Source: UBA7328 sp965247965 (GTDB lineage: Bacteria > Bacteroidota > Bacteroidia > Chitinophagales > Saprospiraceae). From it: DNA of 64,000 nt. Shown here one piece after another: positions 37,548 to 46,116 of this stretch (its first letter is position 1; the number at the start of each line of letters is the position of its first letter). The stretch spans positions 5,270,001 through 5,334,000 of the forward strand of contig OZ252053.1 of assembly GCA_965247965.1 (NCBI GenBank), given 5' to 3'. The notes beneath the pieces were generated by a model. The model was not told the DNA's origin. It was given only the letters and a program-made list of their open reading frames with translations, and did no database searches. The translations under genes and the position numbers were made by a program.

Positions 37548-38948
37548 TAGTGGTGTCCGGTTAAAATAAAAAAAGACAAGGGAAAATCGTTAGAAATTCC
37601 CTTGAGTGGTTATTTTAATATTCCACAATATAAAATAGCCATGAATAAAAGTACAAATTTTACCGGACAGCCGATTTTCTCACAAGTACTCAAGTTGGTC
37701 GACAGATCAGAAATCAACAGGATAAGTCGGAAACATTCATCAGATCGATATTATAAGAAGTTTACTACATGGGTTCACCTAGTGAGTATGCTTTATGGAA
37801 CATTGAGTAAATGTCATGCAATCAGAGAGTTAACAACCGGAATGTTGGCATGTGAGGGTAAGCTAAATCACTTGGGTTTGAGCTATTCTCCAAAGCGATC
37901 CACACTTTCTGATGGTAATAAAAACAGAAGCAGCGCAGTGTTCAAATCCATCTATGAGTATTTGTATAAACAATATGAGTCGGTTTTATCGGACAGCCGA
38001 ATTAAAAATGAAGTACTCAAACGGGTCTACATAGCAGATTCCACTACGATTAGTCTGTTCAAAGAGATACTAAAAGGAAGTGGAAGAAAACGGCTGGACG
38101 GTAGACAAAAAGGAGGTATCAAAGCTCATACGATTGTTAAAGCAGATATGGCAGTAGCCCAGTTTGTCCATTATACAAGCGCTGCAACCCATGATAAATG
38201 CCTTATAAAGGAGTTTAGCCTTGTTTCTGGAGATTTTATCTGTTTTGATAAAGCCTACATAGACTATAAACAATTTTACAAGTGGTCAGACCAACAGATT
38301 TACTACGTCACCCGAATGAAGGATAATGCGGTATACAAAATTGTAGAAGAATTAGACATTCCCGAATCAAGTGATGATTGTGTAATTAAAGATGATATAT
38401 TTAAAGTAGCAACAACTGATGAGAAAGGCGAACCCAGACTACTTAAAATGCGAAAGGTAGTCTACTGGAATGCCAAAAAGGAGAAATTTTTAGTCTTCAT
38501 AACCAACCATTTTGACCTTCCTGCACAGGACATAGCCATGATATACAAACGTAGATGGCACATTGAAAAGCTCTTTAAAAAACTCAAACAAAATTTTTCA
38601 CTCAAATATTTCCTGGGAGATAACCCGAATGCCATAGAAATTCAGATATGGGTTGCTCTTATAGCCATGCTACTACTCACCGTCATACGAGCTAAAATCA
38701 CCAAATCATGGGCTTTTTCGAATATGGTTTCTATGATCTCACACCATCTCATGAATTATATTGATGTGGTAAAGTTTCTCAATAATCCTGAAAAAGCATG
38801 GACTGAAAAAAATAGGGCAAATCGTAACGAAATTAACCTGTTCTCATCTGCATAGGGGCTGCTATTCGATCATTAAACACAAATACCAGTGTTTATTGGC
38901 TTCTAAAACCATTTTAGGTTATATTTGGAGTTTTACCGGACACCACTA
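37548..38948. mobile_element. IS4-family insertion sequence, 1401 bp
   Basis: The ends are inverted repeats TAGTGGTGTCCGGT on the left and the mirrored ACCGGACACCACTA on the right. A 9-bp target duplication, GATTAAGAC, sits at 37539-37547 and 38949-38957. One transposase gene fills it. It looks intact and recent. Confidence 0.92.
37641..38855 (+). CDS. IS4-family transposase (DUF4372 type)
   Basis: A 404-residue DDE transposase from the ATG at 37641; a TTG at 37602 would extend it by 13 residues. It has an N-terminal DUF4372-like region (TGQPIFSQVLKLVDRSEINR), then the catalytic Asp residues in YIADSTTISLF and ICFDKAYIDY, and the Glu in the IS4 signature YKRRWHIEKLFKKLKQN. Length and motifs are complete, so the element may be active. 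Confidence 0.92.
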   Translation: MNKSTNFTGQPIFSQVLKLVDRSEINRISRKHSSDRYYKKFTTWVHLVSMLYGTLSKCHAIRELTTGMLACEGKLNHLGLSYSPKRSTLSDGNKNRSSAVFKSIYEYLYKQYESVLSDSRIKNEVLKRVYIADSTTISLFKEILKGSGRKRLDGRQKGGIKAHTIVKADMAVAQFVHYTSAATHDKCLIKEFSLVSGDFICFDKAYIDYKQFYKWSDQQIYYVTRMKDNAVYKIVEELDIPESSDDCVIKDDIFKVATTDEKGEPRLLKMRKVVYWNAKKEKFLVFITNHFDLPAQDIAMIYKRRWHIEKLFKKLKQNFSLKYFLGDNPNAIEIQIWVALIAMLLLTVIRAKITKSWAFSNMVSMISHHLMNYIDVVKFLNNPEKAWTEKNRANRNEINLFSSA

Positions 38949-39341
38949 GATTAAGACATGGGTTGTTAAGGTAATTTTATTTAGTCAGAAGTTGCCGAAA
39001 TCGACAACGACAAGTGTTATCAACTATCAAATTCTTAAATCCGCGTCATCTACCGGGGCAAATCATCGGGCTGCATGTAGGGCTAGATCCGATAGAGAGT
39101 TTCATTCCAAGTTATCTATTTTAGTGGAAGAGTGCGACGAAACATTGTATTGGCTTGAAGTAATTGATGAGGTCGGAATCAATTGTGATAAAAGTGAGCT
39201 GAAGTGGTTGATGGACGAAAACGAGGAAATTCTCAAAATACTTGTAACAGCAAGATTCAATACTACATAAACACTGAAACACTGTTGAATCGCATTCAAA
39301 ATTCCAGCATTCAATCATTCAAAATTTATAACAAATCAACC

Positions 39342-41072
39342 ATGAAAAGCTTAATACTCTCTTTACTACTTTCCATTTTCATAATGGCATGTTCTAATCC
39401 CACTTCCAATACAGACGAAGTTCCGGAAGTGAATTTTCAAGCCGGTGAGGCCCCGGATGAACCTATTGATTACACGTCAAAAGTTCCGCAATTCACCTTT
39501 GCATCAACATTGGAAGAACAAGAAGAACAACTAAAAACAAATCCTTTAATCCTCCGCTTTAAAGAATCCCGAAAAAAACTGGCCAAGGATCCACACGTCC
39601 CGCTCTACCATTTCATAAGTCCCGAAAATCGCCTTAATGATCCGAACGGGCTTAGCTTTTGGCAAGGTCGATGGCATATGTTTTACCAAGGATATCCGCC
39701 TGAAGATCCGCGGCAACATTGGGGTCATGCCGTAAGTGATGATTTGATCCATTGGCGGGATCTGCCCTATGCCATTTATCCGAATCCTGAGGAGAAATGT
39801 TATTCTGGTTCTGCATTGGTAGAAGATGATCGGGTGATAGCCATGTATCACGGCACCAAACTGGGTAATATGGTAGCCACCTCAAGCGATCCGTTGCTGT
39901 TAAACTGGGAAAAAGTGGGCGATGGAGCGCCGATTTCGATGTATCCGGGAGAAGATGGGAAACCCCTTCCCTATCGAATATTCGATCCTTGTATTTGGAA
40001 AAAGGATGGCACTTATTATGCTCTTTCAGGTGGCCAATTGCCAAATGGCCCAGATGGTAAATTTATCCGAGCGAATTGGCTATTTCGCTCGAATGATCTG
40101 GCCAATTGGACGTATTTACATCCATTCATTGAGAACGATCAATATTCTCTGGTGGGTGATGACGGAGCATGTCCTTATTTCTGGCCTATTGGCGATAAGC
40201 ATATATTTCTTCAGTACAGCCATATGAGCGGAGGCAAATATTTACTTGGAAATTATGCCAAAGACAGGGACAAGTTTGTTGTCACTAATGGCGGTGATTT
40301 TAATTTCGGGCCCTATGGACCCTCAGGAGTTCATGCCCCGTCAGCAGCCCCCGAACCTCCGAGCCACGGTGGTGCTCCGAATGCAGAGGCAAGAGAAGGG
40401 GCCGTGATAACTATCTTTAACATGAATCCCGGCATGCCTACCGAAGGATGGAATCAAATTATGACCCTGCCGCGACGCCTTTTTCTACTACCAGAAGGAA
40501 GCCTTGATAACCTTGGTCAGGAACCTGCTGGAGATTTGGCATCATTGAGGTATGATCACAAAAATTTTGGACCGATGACCCTGGCTGCTAATAAAGAAAT
40601 GGTGCTCGAAGGAATCAATGGAAAGGCAATGGAAATCATCGCCGAAATTGATCCCAAAGATTCGCCCATAATCGAATTAGACGTATTCCGTTCTCCGAAT
40701 CGAGAAGAAGTGACCCGTATTTTGTTTTACCAGGGAAGTGGTTACCGGCATAGAGAATTAACACGGGGAACTCAATCTTTCAGAAAGTACAACAGTCTGA
40801 TCTCTATTGAATCTTCTCAATCATCTATTCTTCCTAATATACAATCAAGAGCCGCCGAAACCGCTAATATTTTCATTGATGAGGACGAAACCTTAAAACT
40901 TCGTGTATTCATTGACCAAAGTGTCGTTGAAGTATTTGTAAATGGAAGACAGTGTGTAGCACAAAGAGTATATCCTGGTCTGGACAACAGTGATGGGGTT
41001 TCATTGCGAGCTCAAGGAACCGATGCGGAGTTGGTATCTTTGGATGTGTGGAAGATGAACAGTATATATTAA
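39342..41072 (+). CDS. GH32 lipoprotein, non-canonical acid/base motif
   Basis: A 576-residue GH32 lipoprotein, paralogue of the gene at 12172. The ATG at 39342 gives the lipobox IFIMAC (Cys17); the open frame extends upstream without homology. The nucleophile is in RLNDPNGL and the stabiliser Asp in FDPCIW; the acid/base site reads GDDGACPYFWPIG, the same as in the paralogue. A short extra loop in the middle (PPSHGGAPNAEAREG, near residue 345) is absent from the paralogue. The sandwich has LRVFIDQSVVEVFVNG. It is separated from the upstream GH32 gene by the IS-split gene. Confidence 0.9.
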   Translation: MKSLILSLLLSIFIMACSNPTSNTDEVPEVNFQAGEAPDEPIDYTSKVPQFTFASTLEEQEEQLKTNPLILRFKESRKKLAKDPHVPLYHFISPENRLNDPNGLSFWQGRWHMFYQGYPPEDPRQHWGHAVSDDLIHWRDLPYAIYPNPEEKCYSGSALVEDDRVIAMYHGTKLGNMVATSSDPLLLNWEKVGDGAPISMYPGEDGKPLPYRIFDPCIWKKDGTYYALSGGQLPNGPDGKFIRANWLFRSNDLANWTYLHPFIENDQYSLVGDDGACPYFWPIGDKHIFLQYSHMSGGKYLLGNYAKDRDKFVVTNGGDFNFGPYGPSGVHAPSAAPEPPSHGGAPNAEAREGAVITIFNMNPGMPTEGWNQIMTLPRRLFLLPEGSLDNLGQEPAGDLASLRYDHKNFGPMTLAANKEMVLEGINGKAMEIIAEIDPKDSPIIELDVFRSPNREEVTRILFYQGSGYRHRELTRGTQSFRKYNSLISIESSQSSILPNIQSRAAETANIFIDEDETLKLRVFIDQSVVEVFVNGRQCVAQRVYPGLDNSDGVSLRAQGTDAELVSLDVWKMNSIY

Positions 41073-41090
41073 CCGGCAAACACCTGCCGG
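41073..41090 (+). terminator. Hairpin after the GH32 stop
   Basis: CCGGCA and TGCCGG form a 6-bp GC stem with a 6-base loop directly after the stop codon. It has no T-run, so it may be a weak or processing hairpin. Confidence 0.4.
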
Positions 41091-41215
41091 CTGAAGGCTT
41101 TCGTGTTGATGATTGTTAGCAAATTAATAATCGGATTCACGAATTTTGAGAAAATTAAGAAATTTAATAAATAGACTATGAAAACAAGCTTGTAAAAGAC
41201 TCCTACCAACTATCC

Positions 41216-42211
41216 ATGCAACTCTACCCATTAAAATTCAGAACTATATTTAAAGACAAAATCTGGGGCGGAGAAAAGATTAATAGCATTTTAGGTAAAG
41301 ATTTTTCCCCTCTGCCAAATTGCGGTGAATCCTGGGAGTTGTCAGGTGTGAAAGAAAATGTATCGATCGTCAAGGAAGGGGCGCTGATGGGTAGATCGCT
41401 GACAGAGTTAATTGCGAAATATCGGGAAACCCTCGTAGGACAGAAAGTTTACAAGAAATTTGGTAACGATTTTCCCCTACTTGTAAAATTTATAGATGCC
41501 AATGATGGCTCCTCCATCCAGGTTCATCCCAATGATGAATTGGCTATAAAAAGACATAATTGTTTGGGTAAGACAGAGATGTGGTACATCTTACAAAGCG
41601 ATGATGGTGCGGGTTTAACTAACGGTTTTACTCATGCACTCACAAGGCAAGAATATGACAAACATCGCAAGGCCGGTGAATTAACACAAATTTTAAACGA
41701 GGTATCTGTAGAAGCCCATGATGTTTTCTTTATCCCTGCCGGGACGGTTCATGCCATTGGAAAGGGCAGCTTGTTTGTCGAGATACAGCAATCGTCCGAT
41801 GTCACTTATCGCATTCATGATTTTGATCGGCTGGACAGTTCGGGTAATAAAAGAGAGTTACATACCGAACTTGCTTTGGATGCCATAGACTTTAGCCTGC
41901 CGGATCAGATCAAAACAAGCTATGACAGAAAGGTAAATAAAACAGTTTGCTTAGTAAATTGCCCCTATTTCACTGCCAACAGGCTTTATTATAATTCAGC
42001 AGTAAAATTGAATTATCATGACCTGGATTCATTCGTCATTTTGATCTGCCTTGAAGGGCCGGTAGCTCTTGATTATGGAACCTCAATGATTTTAGACAAA
42101 GGAGAGGTTATTCTATTACCGGCTTGCATCAAGCAAATCTCCATCCGGCCGCTTGAAGCAAAGTTTAAGCTCCTGGAATCTTTTATTCAAATGGATAATA
42201 AAATTTGTTGA
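41216..42211 (+). CDS. manA: Mannose-6-phosphate isomerase, class I
   Basis: A 331-residue zinc enzyme interconverting mannose 6-phosphate and fructose 6-phosphate in the cytosol. Metal ligands are visible in SIQVHPNDELA (Gln and His), GKTEMWYIL (Glu) and PAGTVHAIGKGSLFVEIQQ (His). The length fits the short bacterial type common in Bacteroidota. It lies at the end of the plus-strand sugar run, and connects any fructose phosphate made here to central metabolism or to mannose-based glycans. Confidence 0.88.
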   Translation: MQLYPLKFRTIFKDKIWGGEKINSILGKDFSPLPNCGESWELSGVKENVSIVKEGALMGRSLTELIAKYRETLVGQKVYKKFGNDFPLLVKFIDANDGSSIQVHPNDELAIKRHNCLGKTEMWYILQSDDGAGLTNGFTHALTRQEYDKHRKAGELTQILNEVSVEAHDVFFIPAGTVHAIGKGSLFVEIQQSSDVTYRIHDFDRLDSSGNKRELHTELALDAIDFSLPDQIKTSYDRKVNKTVCLVNCPYFTANRLYYNSAVKLNYHDLDSFVILICLEGPVALDYGTSMILDKGEVILLPACIKQISIRPLEAKFKLLESFIQMDNKIC

Positions 42212-42367
42212 GCTATTCCTAATTTAGTTGATTAAATTCCTTTTGTAAATGAAGCTGAAAAAGTACAGCCCTACTTAAAAAAAAAAAACTTCCACATTCA
42301 TCTGGGAAATCTTAATTTTGGAACTGTGAAATAACAGTAAAGAATTCAGTAATAAAATCCTTGTACA

Positions 42368-43835
42368 ATGAAATCATTATATACAATTATCATTTTCATC
42401 TTGATCACAGCCCCCCAATTGATGAGCCAGGGCCAAATGATCGAAATGTCCGCTGAAGAACTCCGGGATAAAATCCGTGGTGGATTGCTAGGCCAAATGT
42501 TAGGGAACTTAAATGGCATCCCCCACGAAATGGCATACATCGATGAACCTGGTGCTGTTTCGGATTACACTCCTTCCCTACCTAAAGGGGCGCGAACAGA
42601 TGACGATACGGATTTAGAATGGGTCTACATTACGGAAATGCAGGCGCGGGACAAACTGTTTCTCTCTTCGGAAGAAATAGCCCAACTTTGGAGGGAGCGC
42701 ATCAATCGCCGTATTTGGTGCTCTAACGCATACGCCAGGCAGTTGATGGATAGTTGGTATAGAACCTCCATTGACGGGTAACGTATTGCTCAACCCCTGG
42801 GCAGAATTTAATATTTCCGGACAGTTTCTTTGCGAAACTTTTGGTTTGTTGGGGCCAGCCATGCCCCAAACAGCCTCTAAGCTCGGACTCAACTATACCC
42901 GGGTGGCCATAGATGGAGAACCTGCACAAACAACCCAACTGTTTAATACTATGATCGCCACGGCTTTCCTTACAGAAAATGTAAATAAGATCTTAGACGC
43001 TGGCCTGAAAGCAATAGATCCCAAAAGTGAGCTGGTATCAATCATTCAAGATGTGCGTACATGGTATACCACATATCCCGAAAACTGGGAAACCACTCGC
43101 CGACTGATCAAAGTGAAGTACAGCCAGGACGACGGTGCCATGCGCGACAAAAATGGCTATGACTTGAACACTGCTGCCACCATCGCCGCTCTCCTTTATG
43201 GACAGGGTGAATTTGTAGCCACACTGCAACATGCCTTTAATTTTGGCTGGGACTGCGATAATACCGCTGCTACTGCCGGAACCATTATTGGCACAGCCAA
43301 AGGTTATAGATGGATGATGGCACAGGGTTGGCAGATCGTGGATCGCTACAAAAATACCACACGCGAAAACATGCCTGAAGATGAGACCATTACCAGCTTT
43401 GCGGATCGTGTGATTGACCTGGCTGAAAAAGTCATTATTGGTCAGGGCGGAGATCGGAAATACGCAAATGGAAAAATTGTGTACCACATCCTTCAAGAAG
43501 CGCCCGATAATGTGGCACCACTATACAAAAACGAGAATCTATTAGATCAAATGAAAACCGAACATAGTTCCAAGATCCTTTTGGATATAGCCAGCAAAGA
43601 CCCTAAAGACCAGGCCCGAGGTGCATACTTAGCCATTTGTCTGGGCCTTGACAATACTCTGGAAAAAGATCATCCTAAAGATTGGAAGCGCGCATTGAAG
43701 CTTCTTCAAGAAACTGAGCAAGTGATCCAGGCACTTTTTCATCATTCGCCTGTACCGGCGGCAGGGCCGTTGCGAGAAAAGGCAATGGCAGCGGGGATTC
43801 AGCCGCCAAAGGAAAAGAAGCCGCTTTGGGAATAA
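42368..43835 (+). pseudogene. ADP-ribosylglycohydrolase-family gene with frameshift
   Basis: The N-terminal part (42368-42781) has a signal peptide and the start of the fold, with the first metal motif in TDDDTDLEW. The C-terminal part continues in another frame and has the second metal motif WDCDNTAATAGTIIG. Skipping one base near 42752 joins QLMD to VGIEPPLTGNVLLNPWAEF, the expected family sequence, so a single inserted A breaks the gene. Exported ARH-family proteins of this type occur in Bacteroidota and Planctomycetes glycan loci, where their substrate is unknown. A sequencing error cannot be excluded. Confidence 0.8.
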
Positions 43836-43839
43836 AACA

Positions 43840-44292
43840 TTGCTCGCTCAAAAAACTAAAAAACATCGGTTCTGGCTACAAAGAAATTGTCCAAATGAAA
43901 ATACTATCAGGCATAAAGTTATCATTTCTTCGACGCCCATACTCGGCCCCGATCGTGAGAATAAGAATGACAACTACGCTAATGCTGCTTTCACATATGA
44001 GGGCAATGAAATACGAGATTTTATCAATCGCTATAATAATGTCTATATCGTCACAGGTGACAGACATTGGCAATACGTAAGTCACAGGGCTGATACTAAT
44101 CTATGGGAATTTAGCACCGGCCCTGGATCCGATGTACATGCCGGTGGATGGAAGGAAGACAATCGCATGCCCGATCATCGGTTTCTAAGAGTGAAGGGAG
44201 GGTATTTATTTGGAAGTGTTTATGCTGAAGAAGGGCGCATTAGATTAAAATTTCAACATCGGGATGTGGATAGCAGTATAGATCAATCTATA
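43840..44292 (+). pseudogene. PhoD-like phosphatase, C-terminal fragment
   Basis: The frame reads SSTPILGPDRENKNDNYANA, YIVTGDRHWQYVSH and STGPGSDVHAGGW, all typical of the metallophosphoesterase PhoD C-terminal half. It breaks off at the ISKra4-type element. The N-terminal half of a PhoD gene lies on the other side of that element (45618-45717), in the same direction but in the wrong order, so the gene has been rearranged. Confidence 0.75.
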
Positions 44293-44350
44293 GAATATTT
44301 CAGAAAATACCTGGAGGCGCATCCGGAGGGTGCATTTCATTTTGTCCCGT

Positions 44351-45325
44351 CTAGGCGGCGCGTCTTAACCTGTCAGTTACCATATCCCAATGGCCACTTT
44401 TATTGATTACTCTGAGATTGATCATATTTTGAATTCCCTTGGCAGACCATCTTTGACCTGACAGTTTCATCCTTTTTTGCAATACGTTGCGGTGCGCTGC
44501 TTCTATGGCTCCAGAACCTATTAACATTCCCTTTTCTATGTATGAAGGGTAATCCATTCTTGTCTTGTTCCTTTCTAAATAGACCATCAATTTCCTCTTT
44601 TCCTCTTTTTTTAATTTCGTGTTACAATTCAATTCATCGATCCGTTCTATAAGGCTATCATAACCCTTTTCTTTTAATAGTGAAGCTGTCTGTGAAATCC
44701 ATTCTTTTCTTACTTTTTTATTTTTCATACACACATTTGCGTATTTGCTCACATTTTCAACGGCGTGGTAAAAATCTAGTACTTGGGTTGCATCAGGATA
44801 TTCTGCTGCAATCCATTTTTCTATCCATACAGCTCCGTCATTCACAAAAACCATCCGGTCTTTTAATCCTGAATATTCATCTAATAACACTGAAACTTTT
44901 GTCTCAAATTCTTCATGATCACCCAAATGACCTACATATTCACTATTCCTAATCCACTGTCTATCAGCACTTTGAGGTAGAATTGAGCTTTGTTTGAATA
45001 CCCTTCCCAATTTTACCTCTTTCCATCCCGGTCCTCTTGTCAATAAATGAGAACCATCCACCTGACAATAAACTCTATCCTCTTTTTTCACATCTTCTAT
45101 GTTGTACCGATCTTGGTCATCTATCCATTCTCCTACTTGTTCTCCCATTGTATCAGTTAAACGGTAAATTGCCGTATCATTCGTTTTTACCTCTAATAAT
45201 TTATTCGCAATTTCTTCCCCATTCTCGTAACAACTAAACTGGCCTATGAATATCAACTTGCCTTGTAAATAAGGGCTTACTTTTGCAGACTCGATTTGTT
45301 CGCTGTACTTGTTGGACTTATTCAA
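44351..45325 (-). CDS. ISKra4-family transposase, main frame (orfB)
   Basis: A 324-residue DDE transposase catalytic region. Diagnostic blocks are CQVDGSHLLTRGPGWKEVKLG, FVNDGAVWIEKWIAAEYPDA, LDFYHAVENVSKYA, IEKGMLIGSGAIEAAHRNVL and RMKLSGQRWSAKGIQNMINLR, the standard ISKra4 signature. The listed start is a TTG and probably not used. The frame is open upstream to an A9 run at 45358-45366, where orfA (45322-45534) reads a different frame. The whole protein is likely made by frameshift or slippage there. Confidence 0.85.
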   Translation of the reverse strand: MNKSNKYSEQIESAKVSPYLQGKLIFIGQFSCYENGEEIANKLLEVKTNDTAIYRLTDTMGEQVGEWIDDQDRYNIEDVKKEDRVYCQVDGSHLLTRGPGWKEVKLGRVFKQSSILPQSADRQWIRNSEYVGHLGDHEEFETKVSVLLDEYSGLKDRMVFVNDGAVWIEKWIAAEYPDATQVLDFYHAVENVSKYANVCMKNKKVRKEWISQTASLLKEKGYDSLIERIDELNCNTKLKKEEKRKLMVYLERNKTRMDYPSYIEKGMLIGSGAIEAAHRNVLQKRMKLSGQRWSAKGIQNMINLRVINKSGHWDMVTDRLRRAA

Positions 45326-45534
45326 TTCAATTTTACCGTAACCTGTCTTGATGCATCTTTTTTTTTACGATTTTCAACAGCCTCGCCCAATGAACTCTCT
45401 AGCAATTCTCTGCCAAAATCTTTTAACAGGTAGGTAAAACTTTCTTCATAGTCGTAAAAACTTTCAATGTCCTGTAGGTTCTTTACATCACTCATCAGTT
45501 GGTCAAATCTTTTCTGTAATTTAACCACGTTCAT
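45322..45534 (-). CDS. ISKra4-family transposase, N-terminal frame (orfA)
   Basis: A 70-residue frame, MNVVKLQKRFDQLMSDVKNL at its start, that overlaps orfB by 4 bases. It contains the run of nine A residues (read CGT AAA AAA AAA GAT) at 45358-45366. A -1 shift there would join it to the orfB frame reading IKTGYGKIELNKSNK, which resembles the N-terminal TxxGxI block of ISKra4 transposases. It has no function of its own that I recognise. Confidence 0.6.
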   Translation of the reverse strand: MNVVKLQKRFDQLMSDVKNLQDIESFYDYEESFTYLLKDFGRELLESSLGEAVENRKKKDASRQVTVKLN

Positions 45535-45617
45535 GACTTTTAATTTTTGGTTGATATATCTAATTTAACACATATTTCCCTATATCGGGACATTTTGAAA
45601 TGCACCCCATCCGGATG

Positions 45618-45717
45618 ACCTTGAATCTTTATACCCAAGTGCAAAAATGAGCACCCGTTTTACTGTCGGATTTGGAGAAGGCGCAGGGTACAATCCTATC
45701 CACGAGCGCATGTGGGA
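45618..45717 (+). pseudogene. PhoD-like phosphatase, N-terminal fragment
   Basis: The frame reads STRFTVGFGEGAGYNPIHER followed by MWDT, matching the start of the PhoD domain (FxVxFGGGAGYxxxHERMWDT). It is joined at 45718 to a RAYT remnant repeat. Its position after the C-terminal fragment shows an inversion of order rather than simple IS insertion. Confidence 0.6.
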
Positions 45718-46097
45718 CACCCGCTGTCTGAAGTTTGCAACTTCAGACTGCTATGTTTAAACCATGACATGCCCATCTTTAACATCCGGCTCAATAACGT
45801 CGACTTCCATTATATTCTCAGTCCTTCCCAGATAATTTCTGGCGCTGCTGTAAAGGTATTCACCCGGTTTATCGACTATTCCTGCTTCAACGGGATTGTA
45901 ATGAACATAGATTATCTTTTGATCAGTAATAACATAGCCTTTTCTGTCAGTCATGATTGAGCAGGTTTTTTGTTATTCAAATTTAAATCATGGCTTAAGA
46001 AAATATTGATTTGAAGTTGCACCTGTCCCGCTCGCCAGCATCGGGAAACTTCAAACAGCGATTGCATTTGGTGTTTTTGAGACACTTAGGACAGCGG
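45718..46097. repeat. About 380-bp duplicated block, copy 1
   Basis: From CACCCGCTGTCTGAAG to GACACTTAGGACAGCGG, the block is nearly identical to 61562-62240, where it carries a MITE and two extra hairpins. The left end has a perfect 10-bp stem (GTCTGAAGTT, loop TGC, AACTTCAGAC). The right side encodes on the minus strand a zinc-ribbon-like tail, CPKCLKNTKCNRCL. Confidence 0.85.
45757..45954 (-). pseudogene. RAYT transposase C-terminal remnant, copy 1
   Basis: Sixty-five codons carry DQKIIYVHYNPVEAGIVDKP and YLYSSARNYLG, the C-terminal signature of REP-associated tyrosine transposases. The HUH domain is missing, so it cannot be active. The same fragment, identical in protein sequence, is at 61601-61798. 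Confidence 0.7.
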
Positions 46098-46116
46098 ATC
46101 ATATACTTTTTGGGCA

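Larger units (their letters stand above)
37486..39270 (+). pseudogene. Four-helix-bundle (23S-IVP-like) gene split by an IS
   Basis: The gene reads MMRTKEEKRAFIEKLKRRIK, is interrupted by the IS at 37548-38948, and resumes as WVVKVILFSQKLPKST followed by GANHRAACRARSDREFHSKL to a stop at 39270. Removing the element and one 9-bp duplicate (1410 bases) leaves one open frame. The product belongs to the four-helix-bundle family that includes 23S rRNA intervening-sequence proteins (SSSxGANYRAACRARS signature). Its role is unknown. Related AATGCTGGAATT / TTTTGAATGAT blocks flank the gene in inverted orientation. Confidence 0.85.
44320..45617. mobile_element. ISKra4-type insertion sequence
   Basis: Imperfect inverted ends of about 30 bp: from the left CATCCGGAGGGTGCATTTCA and from the right (read inward) CATCCGGATGGGGTGCATTT, each followed by a TTTTGTCCC or AATGTCCC block. 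No clear target duplication was found, which fits a rearranged site. It carries two overlapping frames that together make the transposase. Confidence 0.75.

Noticed and set aside
45757..45954. Intact small protein gene conserved in two copies
   Set aside because: It is the C-terminal piece of a RAYT transposase lacking the HUH domain; identity reflects block duplication.
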